This document shows positions 12,638 to 20,087 of a DNA stretch of 20,087 nt, one piece after another. Positions within the stretch are counted from its first letter, which is position 1, and the number at the start of each line of letters is the position of its first letter. The position numbers and the translations under genes were made by a program. The notes under the pieces are model-generated. The model was given only the letters and a program-made list of their open reading frames with translations, searched no databases and was not told where the DNA came from. Source of the DNA: a virus; IMG/VR virus record IMGVR_UViG_3300032893_000309, positions 1 to 20,087 of that record. One strand, given 5' to 3'.

Positions 12638-12639
12638 AC

Positions 12640-12825
12640 ATGAGCGATACCAAGAAAACTGGTACGTTCCACGGCAAGAGCAACGCTCTGGGTCATGGGG
12701 GGCGCGCAGCGCAACTCAAGGCTCAGGGCGTGCCCGGTGGTGTGATTGGGGCTATTGCCAGACGTAAACATGCTGCGCCGGGGCAGGAACACTATCACGG
12801 CGGACATCATAAAGGACACGGCTAA
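12640..12825 (+). CDS. Small protein with His-rich tail (61 aa)
   Basis: The core (SNALGHGGRAAQLKAQGVPG and GVIGAIARRKHAAPGQ) is an ordered small domain also seen in other phage structural clusters. The tail (HYHGGHHKGHG) is a metal-binding-like His cluster. It starts 3 bases after the fibre-like gene and ends with a TAATG overlap into the next gene. No known function. Confidence 0.6.
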   Translation: MSDTKKTGTFHGKSNALGHGGRAAQLKAQGVPGGVIGAIARRKHAAPGQEHYHGGHHKGHG

Positions 12826-13193
12826 TGGCTCTCGTATTTGCCCCCGGCAATTTCCAGCAGCAGAGGGAAGTTAACGGGGCTCCTACAGGCATCCCGCATG
12901 CTGGCAACTCTGCGGTAGGCAGCATCGGTACGACTAGTACCAATCTTGCTCTGCCGGTCGATGGTGCCAGCAAGCCGTACAATGCCGTGCTGATTACGGC
13001 TACGATCCCGGCTTGGGTGGCCTTCTGCTCGTCTGGCTCCGATACGGTGACGGCGGCCACTGCTCCGGCCTTCCTTGTGGCGGCCAGCGCGGCTCCGGTG
13101 CTACTGGCAGTTCCTCCGGGGGCTACCAACGTGGCGTTCATTGACATTGACGCCTCTAGCACAGGGAAGATTAGTTTCCTCGGAATCTACTAG
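12825..13193 (+). CDS. Ala/Val-rich probable virion protein (122 aa)
   Basis: It begins MALVFAPGNFQQQREVNGAP and is followed by beta-like strands rich in Ala, Val and Thr (YNAVLITATIPAWVAF, APVLLAVPPGATNVAFIDID), ending ISFLGIY. This looks like a small beta-sandwich, as in head decoration or tail proteins. It is joined by TAATG to the previous gene and by TAGTG to the next. No family recognised. Confidence 0.6.
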   Translation: MALVFAPGNFQQQREVNGAPTGIPHAGNSAVGSIGTTSTNLALPVDGASKPYNAVLITATIPAWVAFCSSGSDTVTAATAPAFLVAASAAPVLLAVPPGATNVAFIDIDASSTGKISFLGIY

Positions 13194-13411
13194 TGGGCGA
13201 TTCAATACAGACCGGGGGGCCGCCCTATCCTAACTTCAATTGGCCGTACCCTACGCCTCCGAGCACAGGGATACAGCTATTTGCAGTTGGATCGGATGCC
13301 CCGCATTGGACTGGACAGCACTCACTGAGTCAGATGGCATATGGAGCACCAAGTAAAGATGGAGGGGGAGTTGGGGCAAGTGGCGGAGGTAGCGCCAGCA
13401 GCGGTAGTTGA
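13193..13411 (+). CDS. Small Pro/Gly-rich protein, GTG start (72 aa)
   Basis: It starts from GTG at a TAGTG overlap: MGDSIQTGGPPYPNFNWPYP, then a Gly/Ser tail. The last 70 bp overlap the next gene in another frame, so either this frame ends early in reality or both are used. It is low complexity with no motif. The overlap makes it less certain. Confidence 0.4.
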   Translation: MGDSIQTGGPPYPNFNWPYPTPPSTGIQLFAVGSDAPHWTGQHSLSQMAYGAPSKDGGGVGASGGGSASSGS

Positions 13412-13814
13412 TCGCTCGGTAGCTACTCGATGGAAAAAGGGGCAAAGCGGGAATCCTGCTGGACGCCCTCCGAGCATACGCGCCAAGATTGGTCTCAATC
13501 AGGCGCTCATGGAGAACTTCGTGCGGGGGCGTGTCCCCGCCAAGGATGTTCTCAAAGTAGTTCAACAGACCTTCCGGGATGCGCTCAGCGATAACCCGAA
13601 GGTGAGTACTCCTAATCGCAAGCTTGTGTTTGAGTTCTTTATTCAGAAGCCTCGCGATGTAGAAGTGGCAGACGATAAGAGCAACACTGTGGTAATTCGG
13701 ATCGAGAACGCGACGTTCAAGGCAATGCAAGGCTCCGACGGAGCCGAAGCAACACATGCCTCCGATCCAGAAGTGATCGAAGGCGAAGTCATAGAGGTAA
13801 AAGAAAATGAGTAA
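13341..13814 (+). CDS. DUF5681-like protein, candidate small terminase (157 aa)
   Basis: The segment RWKKGQSGNPAGRPPSIRAK (about 30-50) is the DUF5681 signature, often found just upstream of phage large terminases. The rest has helical regions that could bind DNA (LNQALMENFVRGR) and an acidic C-terminus (EVIEGEVIEVKENE). No strong ribosome binding site marks the start; ATG 13341 or ATG 13359 are both possible. A small-terminase role is inferred from position. Confidence 0.6.
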   Translation: MEHQVKMEGELGQVAEVAPAAVVDRSVATRWKKGQSGNPAGRPPSIRAKIGLNQALMENFVRGRVPAKDVLKVVQQTFRDALSDNPKVSTPNRKLVFEFFIQKPRDVEVADDKSNTVVIRIENATFKAMQGSDGAEATHASDPEVIEGEVIEVKENE

Positions 13815-14019
13815 AGGCTTTACTGACCGAGTACTGCCGCGTTCCAGCCCAGCGGCGATGGACCGTGGTTGTCAGGAAGCGCCTGACGCGGAGCAGCCGA
13901 AAGGCGGCAATCTGTCCGGGCACGATCCTGTGGTTGATTTGTATATGGTTCCAGATTTTCAGGGTATGAGTGGAGAGGGTAACAATCAGAGTACCCATCG
14001 TCCAAAGGGGTCTACTTAA
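13807..14019 (+). CDS. Small hypothetical protein (70 aa)
   Basis: It begins MSKGFTDRVLPRSSPAAMDR, overlapping the previous gene by ATGAGTAA with AGAGG about 10 bases before. It is polar, with Gly, Asp and Pro, and has no motif. Its stop is joined to the next start by TAATG. Function unknown. Confidence 0.5.
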   Translation: MSKGFTDRVLPRSSPAAMDRGCQEAPDAEQPKGGNLSGHDPVVDLYMVPDFQGMSGEGNNQSTHRPKGST

Positions 14020-14342
14020 TGGCGCTTTTTGCAAGGCAATTCGAGGGCCTTTTTGACCTCGTAGAAGTCGTGCAGGCTTCCGCTACGGTCGCTTCAACGA
14101 ACGCAGGCGCTAGCTCTGTTACGGGTTCGATTACACCGACTGGTTCTCAGGCGGCACTTGGCGATGTTGTGTTAGTTAGCTGTCCTGTCAATACGGCGGG
14201 TGCTGTTCTTGAGGCTAGCGTAACGGCGACTGGTACGTTCGTCATCGCTTGTATCAACCCGACTGGTGGCTCAACGTTCAATCCGGGCGCGCAGACGTAC
14301 ACGTTCTACGTGCTGCGTTCGACGTTCAAGGGTGCTAGCTAA
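14019..14342 (+). CDS. Small beta-rich probable virion protein (107 aa)
   Basis: It begins MALFARQFEGLFDLVEVVQA and is then rich in Ala, Thr, Val and Gly in a beta-sandwich rhythm (GDVVLVSCPVNTAGAVLEAS, ATGTFVIACINPTGG, AQTYTFYVLRST). It is joined by TAATG to the previous gene. The type is common for head-decoration or tail proteins but cannot be narrowed. Confidence 0.6.
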   Translation: MALFARQFEGLFDLVEVVQASATVASTNAGASSVTGSITPTGSQAALGDVVLVSCPVNTAGAVLEASVTATGTFVIACINPTGGSTFNPGAQTYTFYVLRSTFKGAS

Positions 14343-14345
14343 GTC

Positions 14346-14555
14346 ATGGGTACGTACTCTGATGAGAGCCCTGACGCTAGCATCGGGGAACGCATCGCTA
14401 ACTCCATAAAAAAGACTGTGGCGGATGTGGCGCAACTTGCTGCGCCGCATTCCGTTACGGACATTAAGGCGAGGAACGATGCAGCCGAAGATGCCAACAC
14501 TTCAAGCAATACTGGGCCAAGCGGCCAGAGCACAGACGCATATAACAAGTACTAG
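14346..14555 (+). CDS. Small polar hypothetical protein (69 aa)
   Basis: It begins MGTYSDESPDASIGERIANS and has one helical core (IKKTVADVAQLAA) and a polar tail. It lies 3 bases after the preceding gene and 14 before the terminase, with a weak AAGGG upstream. Function unknown. Confidence 0.5.
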   Translation: MGTYSDESPDASIGERIANSIKKTVADVAQLAAPHSVTDIKARNDAAEDANTSSNTGPSGQSTDAYNKY

Positions 14556-14569
14556 CCTCCCGGTGACAG

Positions 14570-15883
14570 ATGGCAGAGAGGGTCTTCCGGGTAGCACTGC
14601 ACGCAGCGCAGCAGGCTATCTACAATTCAAACAAGCGCTTCCGCGTGTGCGCGGCAGGACGGCGGTTTGGCAAGACAATGCTAGCTGCGTACCTGCTCGG
14701 CATCGAGGCGCTCAAAGAGGTCAATGAAAGGGGCTACAAGCTCACTCCTGAACATGGGGTGTACTATGTGGCCCCTACTTTCGATCAGGCCAAGCGAATC
14801 ATGTGGAGACGCCTCCGCATCATTCTTGGCTTCGCCAAGCAGGGAGGTTTCATCCTTGGCGAGAATATCAACGATGGTTACTTCGAGCTAATCAACCATC
14901 GTCGTATCTACATCAAGGGCGCCGACAACGAAGATGCCCTACGAGGCGAAGGATATAGCTTCGTAGTACTTGACGAATACGCGGATATGAAGGCGAATGT
15001 CTGGAGTGAGATTATTCGTCCCGCGCTCATGGACGTTGAGGGCGGCGCTCTCTTTATCGGTACGCCGAAGGGCAAGAACCACTTCTACAAGCTGTTCATG
15101 GGAGCGCTTGAGCAGAAGAAAGGCTTCGAGGAATGGGAAGCCTTTCACTTCAAGTCCTATGACAACCCGTACCTGAAGGCACGCGAGATAGCTGCCATCA
15201 CAGACGACCCGAACATGACTCGGGAAGTGTTACGGCAGGAGATTGAAGCGGATTTCGTCAGTGGCGGTGGACGCATTCTCAATCCCGCCAACTTCCCAAT
15301 TATCCCGATCTGCCCAGAGTTAGGGGCGCTGTTCATCACTGCCGACCTAGCCGGATTCAAGAGCAGCAATCAAGGGAAGCGAGTCACGCGTACTGATGAG
15401 AGTGTTATCTGTGTGACATCAGTGATCGAGGACAATTGGGATGTACTCGACATGTTGCACGGGCATTGGGGGGTACGTGAAACAGCGCTCAACATTATCT
15501 CGACTGCTCGCTCATATCCGGGGTGCAGACTCGGGATCGAGCAGGGAGCACTGCTCAACGCAGTTGGACCGTACCTTGAAGAATATATGCGGACCTTCGG
15601 GCGGTACATCACTCCTGAACCTCTGCACCACAATAATCAACGCAAATACGACCGGATACTGTGGGCTCTACAGGGTCGCTCCCAGCGAGGCAAGATCAGT
15701 CTTGTCGAAGGGGACTGGAACAAGTGGCTACTCGACCAAGTGGCCGACTTCCCTGACCCACTAGCCCATGATGACGGTATTGACGCGCTGGCCTACGTAG
15801 ACCAGCTTTCAACAGCCAACTTCGCAGATATGGACTCCGTTGAGGAAGCCGAATGGGTCGAAGCTGAGCTATACGTTCACTAA
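14570..15883 (+). CDS. Terminase large subunit
   Basis: It powers DNA packaging into the prohead and cuts the DNA. ATPase: Walker A AGRRFGKT (29-36), Walker B FVVLDE with D135 and E136, and coupling motif GTPKG (164-168). Nuclease: D259 in FITADLAG, E324 in LGIEQG and the D401/D402/D405 cluster in HDDGIDAL. A 437-aa length is ordinary for the family. GGTGA sits just before the ATG. It is followed at 9 bp by the portal gene, the usual order. Headful versus cohesive-end packaging cannot be told here. Confidence 0.9.
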   Translation: MAERVFRVALHAAQQAIYNSNKRFRVCAAGRRFGKTMLAAYLLGIEALKEVNERGYKLTPEHGVYYVAPTFDQAKRIMWRRLRIILGFAKQGGFILGENINDGYFELINHRRIYIKGADNEDALRGEGYSFVVLDEYADMKANVWSEIIRPALMDVEGGALFIGTPKGKNHFYKLFMGALEQKKGFEEWEAFHFKSYDNPYLKAREIAAITDDPNMTREVLRQEIEADFVSGGGRILNPANFPIIPICPELGALFITADLAGFKSSNQGKRVTRTDESVICVTSVIEDNWDVLDMLHGHWGVRETALNIISTARSYPGCRLGIEQGALLNAVGPYLEEYMRTFGRYITPEPLHHNNQRKYDRILWALQGRSQRGKISLVEGDWNKWLLDQVADFPDPLAHDDGIDALAYVDQLSTANFADMDSVEEAEWVEAELYVH

Positions 15884-15892
15884 GGTTTATCC

Positions 15893-18022
15893 ATGAGTGT
15901 AATGCCAACGCGCGGACAAAGCATCATCGTAGAGACTGCGGAGTCTCTGGATGCCGACCGGCGCAAGCTGACACAGCCTGCCTCGTCGCAGCTTTGTGGC
16001 TGGATAAGCTCGAAGGTAAATATTTGGGAAGATGTCCGGAACCGTGGCTACCAGCGTCTCTGGGGCGAGTACTGGAGAATGTGGCGCGGGAAGTGGAACG
16101 AGGCAGACATGAATCGTCTGTCTGAGCGCAGCAAACTGGTTGCTCCTGCGCTCGCCCAATCTATCGAACAGACCGTCAGCGAGATTGAGGAAGCTATCTT
16201 CTCTCGCAAAGAATGGTTTGATGTTGGCGACAAGCAGAAGCTTGCCGACCAACTACAGGCATTGATCCTCCGCGATCAACTTATTGATGACCTTGATGTG
16301 ACGAATGTCAAAGATCAGTTAATGGAGGCCGTAACCAACGGCGCTCTATTCGGCACGATGATCGCCAAGGTCAATGTTTTCGTCGGGCACGAGCAGAAAG
16401 CTAAGAGAGACTCTGCAACATACGAACTCAAGTCCACGAATAAGAAACGAGTGCTCGTCTCTGTAGAGTCGATTCGGCCCGACGAGTTTGTACCTGATCC
16501 TGTCGGCAAGGATGTGCAGCAAATGCTCGGATGCGCACAGCGCATTCAGCGGACGCTGCATTATGTACATGAGCGGATTGAGCAGGGTATCTACCGCAAG
16601 GATTCCTTGACGCAGATATTCCCTACCCGCCGTCTCAAGAACTCAGACATAGATCAGGAAGACCCACAGTCAATCAATACGACTTACGAATCCGAACAGG
16701 TTGACATCATCGAGTACCACGGGAAGGTGCCCCTCCGATTCCTCACGATGATTGGCAAGGCAGAAAAGAAGACTGCCATAGATCGTGTGTTGGAAGCTAG
16801 TGGCGACAAAGAGGCCGTGCAGGAGGAGGAGAATGCTGACGGTCCTATGGTCGAAGCTATCGTCACTATCGCCAACAACGGAGTGCTGCTTCGCGCTATG
16901 GTTAACCCTTTCACGCTCCAAGACCGCTCGATTGTGGCTACTCAGTTTGAGAAGGTTCCCGGTAGATTTTGGGGACGCGGTGTTGCGGAGAAAGGATACA
17001 ACCCGCAGAAGGCGCTCGATGCAGAGCTACGCGCGCGTATGGATGCTCTTGGCTATATTTCTGCTCCTATGCTCGGGGTCGATTCTGGGCGGCTTCCTCG
17101 TGGATTCAGATTTGAAGTTAAACCGGGCAAGGTATGGACAACGCAAGGGCCTCCGAAGGATGTTCTCCAGCCTGTTACGGTAGGGGATTACACCACGCTC
17201 ACATTCCAGCAAACGCAGGAAATGGAGCGCATGGTGCAGATGGGTACTGGCAGCTTCGATACCGCCAGTGCATTGAAAGCACAGAGCCAGAGTGGTGCCA
17301 ACGGCGCAAGCAGCAACTCGGCCCTAATGGGTGCTTTTGTAAAACGCTCGAAACGGTCTATTGCAAACATCAGCCGTAACTTCATCAAGCCAGTCTTGCA
17401 GAAGTGCCTCTGGCGATACATGCAGTATGACCCGATCCGTTACCCGACTGACTTTGACATTGATATTAAGACGACTATCGGCATCGTAGCTCGCGAAGTC
17501 GAGGCGATGCAGATGACGCAGCTAATGGGCATGCTGCCGCCTGAGTTCCATCAGGTGCAGTTGGTTCTGGCTAAGGGCGTCATTGAGAACACGTCGCTGT
17601 CTAACAAGGCAGAGATTCTCAAGGTCATTGACAGCATCATCAATCCGTCGCCGCAGCAACAGCAGATGGCACAGCAACAGCAGCAGATACAGCAGCAGTT
17701 GGCGCAGGCCCAGATGGCATTGGCACAGGCCGAAGCCACCAGAGCGCAAGCACAGGCCGATCTGGCTCACGCTCAGGCATTCAAGACGACGCACGAGGCA
17801 CAGCAGGAGACGCTGGGCCATCAGGTAGACATCAGCCGGTTGCAGCTTGAGGGCCACGAACAAGGCATTCAGGCAGGCCAGCTTGGTATCAGTCGGTCGA
17901 AGCTAGACATTGATCGCGTCAAGGCGATGGCTTCGCTGATTAGTGCAAAGGCCGCGCAGACGAGTGCAGATGCGGCCATGCACAAGGCAAAGAATCCGCC
18001 GAAGCCAGCGGCTACGGCTTAA
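15893..18022 (+). CDS. Portal protein (podovirus-like, 709 aa)
   Basis: Forms the ring through which DNA enters and leaves the head. Position after the terminase, 709-aa size (the range of large podoviral portals) and the N-terminal helical region (VNIWEDVRNRGYQRLWGEYW and then LAPALAQSIEQTVSEIEEAI) support it, as do the central alpha/beta region and the long helical C-terminus. Residues about 587-690 are a Gln/Ala-rich coiled coil (AQQQQQIQQQLAQAQ). It is a long portal with a low-complexity tail, which may be the barrel-like crown. AAGG lies about 8 bases before the ATG. Confidence 0.85.
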   Translation: MSVMPTRGQSIIVETAESLDADRRKLTQPASSQLCGWISSKVNIWEDVRNRGYQRLWGEYWRMWRGKWNEADMNRLSERSKLVAPALAQSIEQTVSEIEEAIFSRKEWFDVGDKQKLADQLQALILRDQLIDDLDVTNVKDQLMEAVTNGALFGTMIAKVNVFVGHEQKAKRDSATYELKSTNKKRVLVSVESIRPDEFVPDPVGKDVQQMLGCAQRIQRTLHYVHERIEQGIYRKDSLTQIFPTRRLKNSDIDQEDPQSINTTYESEQVDIIEYHGKVPLRFLTMIGKAEKKTAIDRVLEASGDKEAVQEEENADGPMVEAIVTIANNGVLLRAMVNPFTLQDRSIVATQFEKVPGRFWGRGVAEKGYNPQKALDAELRARMDALGYISAPMLGVDSGRLPRGFRFEVKPGKVWTTQGPPKDVLQPVTVGDYTTLTFQQTQEMERMVQMGTGSFDTASALKAQSQSGANGASSNSALMGAFVKRSKRSIANISRNFIKPVLQKCLWRYMQYDPIRYPTDFDIDIKTTIGIVAREVEAMQMTQLMGMLPPEFHQVQLVLAKGVIENTSLSNKAEILKVIDSIINPSPQQQQMAQQQQQIQQQLAQAQMALAQAEATRAQAQADLAHAQAFKTTHEAQQETLGHQVDISRLQLEGHEQGIQAGQLGISRSKLDIDRVKAMASLISAKAAQTSADAAMHKAKNPPKPAATA

Positions 18023-18040
18023 CATAGGAGGAGAGGAACT

Positions 18041-18409
18041 ATGGCAGGCATTGGACAACCGCCCGATCCGCAGGACTTTGAGCCGTTGGATATGGAGGAG
18101 CTTAAGATGCTCCCCGACGAGTTCAAAGACAAGTACATGCTCTTGGAGCGCCTCTATGGTGACAAGGCATGGGCATTGGTGAAGGCATGGGCTGAGCAGA
18201 GCGCTAACCAACAGGTACAGGCGATTCTACAAGCCCCTAATTGGGATCAAACTGTGTATGCGCGCGGTAAACGCGACGCATTCATGGAAATGCTCCACAT
18301 GGAGCACGGAACGAACTTCCAGTTCCGTAACATCATTCGGGATGGGTTGGCGAAACAGGCTGCCGATGAGGAAGCCGCGCTGGCCCGCTCGGAAGAACTC
18401 AATGAGTGA
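18041..18409 (+). CDS. Hypothetical protein between portal and scaffold (122 aa)
   Basis: It begins MAGIGQPPDPQDFEPLDMEE and is helical and acidic at the N-terminus, with a mixed helical body (RLYGDKAWALVKAWAEQSAN). AGGAGGAGAGG precedes the ATG. It could be a head-assembly accessory. No family recognised. Confidence 0.65.
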   Translation: MAGIGQPPDPQDFEPLDMEELKMLPDEFKDKYMLLERLYGDKAWALVKAWAEQSANQQVQAILQAPNWDQTVYARGKRDAFMEMLHMEHGTNFQFRNIIRDGLAKQAADEEAALARSEELNE

Positions 18410-18689
18410 TAAACTCTTGATGTTCGATTGGCGATGCAAAACTTGCGGCGCTGAGTTTGAGGATTTGGCTAAATCTGATGTATTTCAGACGCCATGCCCC
18501 AAGTGCAGTCAAACCGCAAATCGCATCATAAGCTGCCCGAGGATCGACAAGACGGCTATGGCCCTCCAAGAGTGGGCTACCGAAACGTCTTTGAAGCACT
18601 TCGAGCGGATACATCAGCAACAGAAGGCAAAAGAGGAAAAGTCTTTCCGGGACCACGGTGATTATGGCAAGGCCCCCGGCTCAGATTGA
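18402..18689 (+). CDS. FmdB-like zinc ribbon protein (95 aa)
   Basis: Residues 8-40 hold FDWRCKTCGAEFEDL and then TPCPKCSQTANRII, that is Cys at 12, 15, 32 and 35: the FmdB-type zinc ribbon, common as small regulatory zinc ribbons in bacteria and phages. The tail is a charged helix (HFERIHQQQKAKEEKSF). The start at 18402 overlaps the preceding stop by 8 bp; an upstream in-frame start at 18258 lies within that gene. A zinc ribbon in a head cluster is notable; the role is unknown. Confidence 0.7.
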   Translation: MSDKLLMFDWRCKTCGAEFEDLAKSDVFQTPCPKCSQTANRIISCPRIDKTAMALQEWATETSLKHFERIHQQQKAKEEKSFRDHGDYGKAPGSD

Positions 18690-18744
18690 TCTTCTTCTTC
18701 AAACCTACTCACAATCCAGACATGGACGAGTATAGGAGAACCAA

Positions 18745-19587
18745 ATGTCACTTAGTATCATCAGCGACGTTCAAGTACCCAACACAGATACACGCGCTCT
18801 AGCTGACGAGCTTCGAGCAGCGAGGGGAGCTACCCAGCCAAACCCTGCCCCGGCTTCGGCTTCGCCGACAGCCCCAGCCCCCACGGAACCGCGCAGATTC
18901 GCCGGCAAATCTCGTGAGGACATCATGGAAATGTATCTCCATCTGGAGAAACATGACGGGCGACTCGCCAACGAAAATGGTCAGATGCAGCGCGCTCTAC
19001 AGGAGCTACTTGTCGATAAACGTGCTCGTGATCTGGCAGCGAATGGCGGAAAGACGGTGGATACCACTGTTAACCCCGCCGATCTGCTGCAACGTCCCAC
19101 TGAGGCGCTAGACCCCTTTATCGAGGAGCGCGTCAACCGGGCTATCAGTCCCCTTCAGGAAAAGCTTACTCGTCTTGAGAGTTTGCTGGGACAGTCGGTG
19201 TTCAATACACATCATGCCGACGCGCAGGATGTGACGAGTTCACCGGAGTTCGCTGAATGGGTGCAGAAGACTCCGCTTCGTCGGAGTATTGCTGCAATGG
19301 CTGCTGGTGGCAACACGCAAGCCGCAGACGAATTGCTGACTGAGTTCAAGAAAACCCGCGAGGCTAATGCCCAGCGGACTACGGACGAGGAGCAGGCAAG
19401 GCTGAACGCGGCGTCTAAAGTGTCTCTTGAGGCGAGCCGGACGGGCAACGACGGCACGCCACAGAAGAAGGGGAAGGAATATACGCGGGCTCAGATGCTC
19501 GCGCTTATGCAGTCCTCCGCTTACCAGAACGACGATGCACTTCGTGAGGAAGTCTCACGGGCTTACATCGAAGGCAGAGTCAAGTAA
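18745..19587 (+). CDS. Probable scaffold protein (280 aa)
   Basis: Supports prohead assembly and is expected to leave it. It has a Pro/Ala-rich disordered N-terminal region (about 30-50), a helical, charged middle (REDIMEMYLHLEKHDGRLAN to LQEKLTRLESLLG, about 55-150), and a charged C-terminal helix likely to bind coat (KEYTRAQMLALMQSSAYQND). GGAG is 8 bases before the ATG. It is followed by the coat gene with a 50-bp gap, the usual place. There is no protease motif. Confidence 0.75.
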   Translation: MSLSIISDVQVPNTDTRALADELRAARGATQPNPAPASASPTAPAPTEPRRFAGKSREDIMEMYLHLEKHDGRLANENGQMQRALQELLVDKRARDLAANGGKTVDTTVNPADLLQRPTEALDPFIEERVNRAISPLQEKLTRLESLLGQSVFNTHHADAQDVTSSPEFAEWVQKTPLRRSIAAMAAGGNTQAADELLTEFKKTREANAQRTTDEEQARLNAASKVSLEASRTGNDGTPQKKGKEYTRAQMLALMQSSAYQNDDALREEVSRAYIEGRVK

Positions 19588-19637
19588 GGCGATAAAGGTT
19601 GCCTAGCACAAACAAACAACTCGAAAGGTAATATCTC

Positions 19638-20087
19638 ATGGCAACCGCACTTGTCCTGAGCAATGATATTGCAACGAGCCTCACGGGTGGACCCGGTTCT
19701 CCGAACGATGTCCATGCCGCAAACTTCGTACCCGCTCTGTGGTCCGACGAGGTAGTCGCAGTATACAAGAGCAATCTGGTGGCCGCAAACCTGATTCGCA
19801 AGCTCAACCATCGCGGCAAGAAGGGCGATACGATCCACATTCCGACTCCCGCTCGTGGCGTCGCTGTGAACAAGGTCGCTCAGTCTGTTGTGACCCTCCA
19901 GCCGTTCGTGGATGCTTCGGGCATCGGCGGCATCACAATCTCCATCAACAAGCACAAGGAATACTCGCGCTTGATTGAGGATATTGTGGACGTACAGGCG
20001 CTCCCCAGCCTTCGCCGGTTCTACACCGACGATGCAGGGTACGCCATTGCGAAGCGCGTTGATCGCGACATCTACTTCCAGTTGGCC
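19638..20087 (+). CDS. Major capsid protein (5' part only)
   Basis: From ATG 19638 the frame stays open for 150 codons to the window end. Features typical of a phage HK97-fold major capsid protein of the Gp10A/P22-coat-like sort are AANFVPALWSDEVVAVYKSN, KGDTIHIPTPARG, ITISINKHKEYSRLIEDIVD and AIAKRVDRDIYFQ, following the usual pattern of FxPExWS, then GDTVxIP, then IDxDI. AAAGG lies about 10 bases before the start. The C-terminus is outside the window. Confidence 0.85.
   Translation, partial: MATALVLSNDIATSLTGGPGSPNDVHAANFVPALWSDEVVAVYKSNLVAANLIRKLNHRGKKGDTIHIPTPARGVAVNKVAQSVVTLQPFVDASGIGGITISINKHKEYSRLIEDIVDVQALPSLRRFYTDDAGYAIAKRVDRDIYFQLA

Noticed and set aside
1-20087. tRNA, rRNA, integrase, attachment site
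   Set aside because: None was recognised by eye on either strand; a tRNAscan and an integrase profile search would be needed to exclude them firmly.

Overview
The window is a piece of a tailed double-stranded DNA bacteriophage genome. The evidence is a large terminase, a portal protein, a scaffold-like protein and the start of a major capsid protein in the usual order on the right, and a dense set of small, overlapping early-type genes on the left. The large portal (709 aa) and the order terminase - portal - scaffold - capsid suggest a podovirus-like head. Shine-Dalgarno sites are AGGAG/AAGGAG-like and one intergenic promoter has sigma70 spacing, so the host is a bacterium with ordinary sigma70 signals, probably Gram-negative. 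No integrase, repressor, lysis cassette, tRNA or CRISPR array was seen, so lifestyle and host are unresolved.

Left arm (1 to about 9,000): every gene I accept is on the minus strand, and many are joined by 1-14 bp overlaps (TGATG, TAATG, ATGA). From upstream to downstream (right to left) it holds a conserved small coiled-coil protein, small proteins including a 23-aa membrane peptide, a JAMM/JAB metallopeptidase-like protein, a run of micro-genes of 45-65 codons, a 91-aa and an 80-aa protein, a 576-aa zinc-ribbon plus amidoligase protein, a class II glutamine amidotransferase, a 35-aa membrane peptide, a region-2-only sigma-factor-like protein, a stand-alone zinc/TOPRIM primase and several small unknowns. 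Several small genes here are below 60 codons and were found by reading for start codons, ribosome binding sites and stop/start overlaps.

Centre (about 9,000 to 10,080): about 1 kb with no convincing gene separates the leftward and rightward units. It holds repeated TTGACAT-N10-ATGTGC-like modules in both orientations, two candidate rightward sigma70 promoters and a row of strong hairpins just before the first late gene.

Right arm (10,081 to the end): every accepted gene is on the plus strand. Small proteins come first, several very rich in histidine, together with a 58-aa membrane protein and three beta/Ala/Thr-rich probable virion proteins. A DUF5681-like protein (possible small terminase) and the packaging and head genes follow.

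The most interesting set is the amidoligase and glutamine amidotransferase pair. One protein carries the glutamine-synthetase-fold COOH-NH2 ligase motifs and the next supplies a Cys2 glutaminase-type domain, and the two genes are separated by one base. A JAMM protein that could cut amide bonds lies upstream in the same leftward region. Together they could form, feed and reverse an amide modification of a phage or host target; the substrate is not visible in the sequence.
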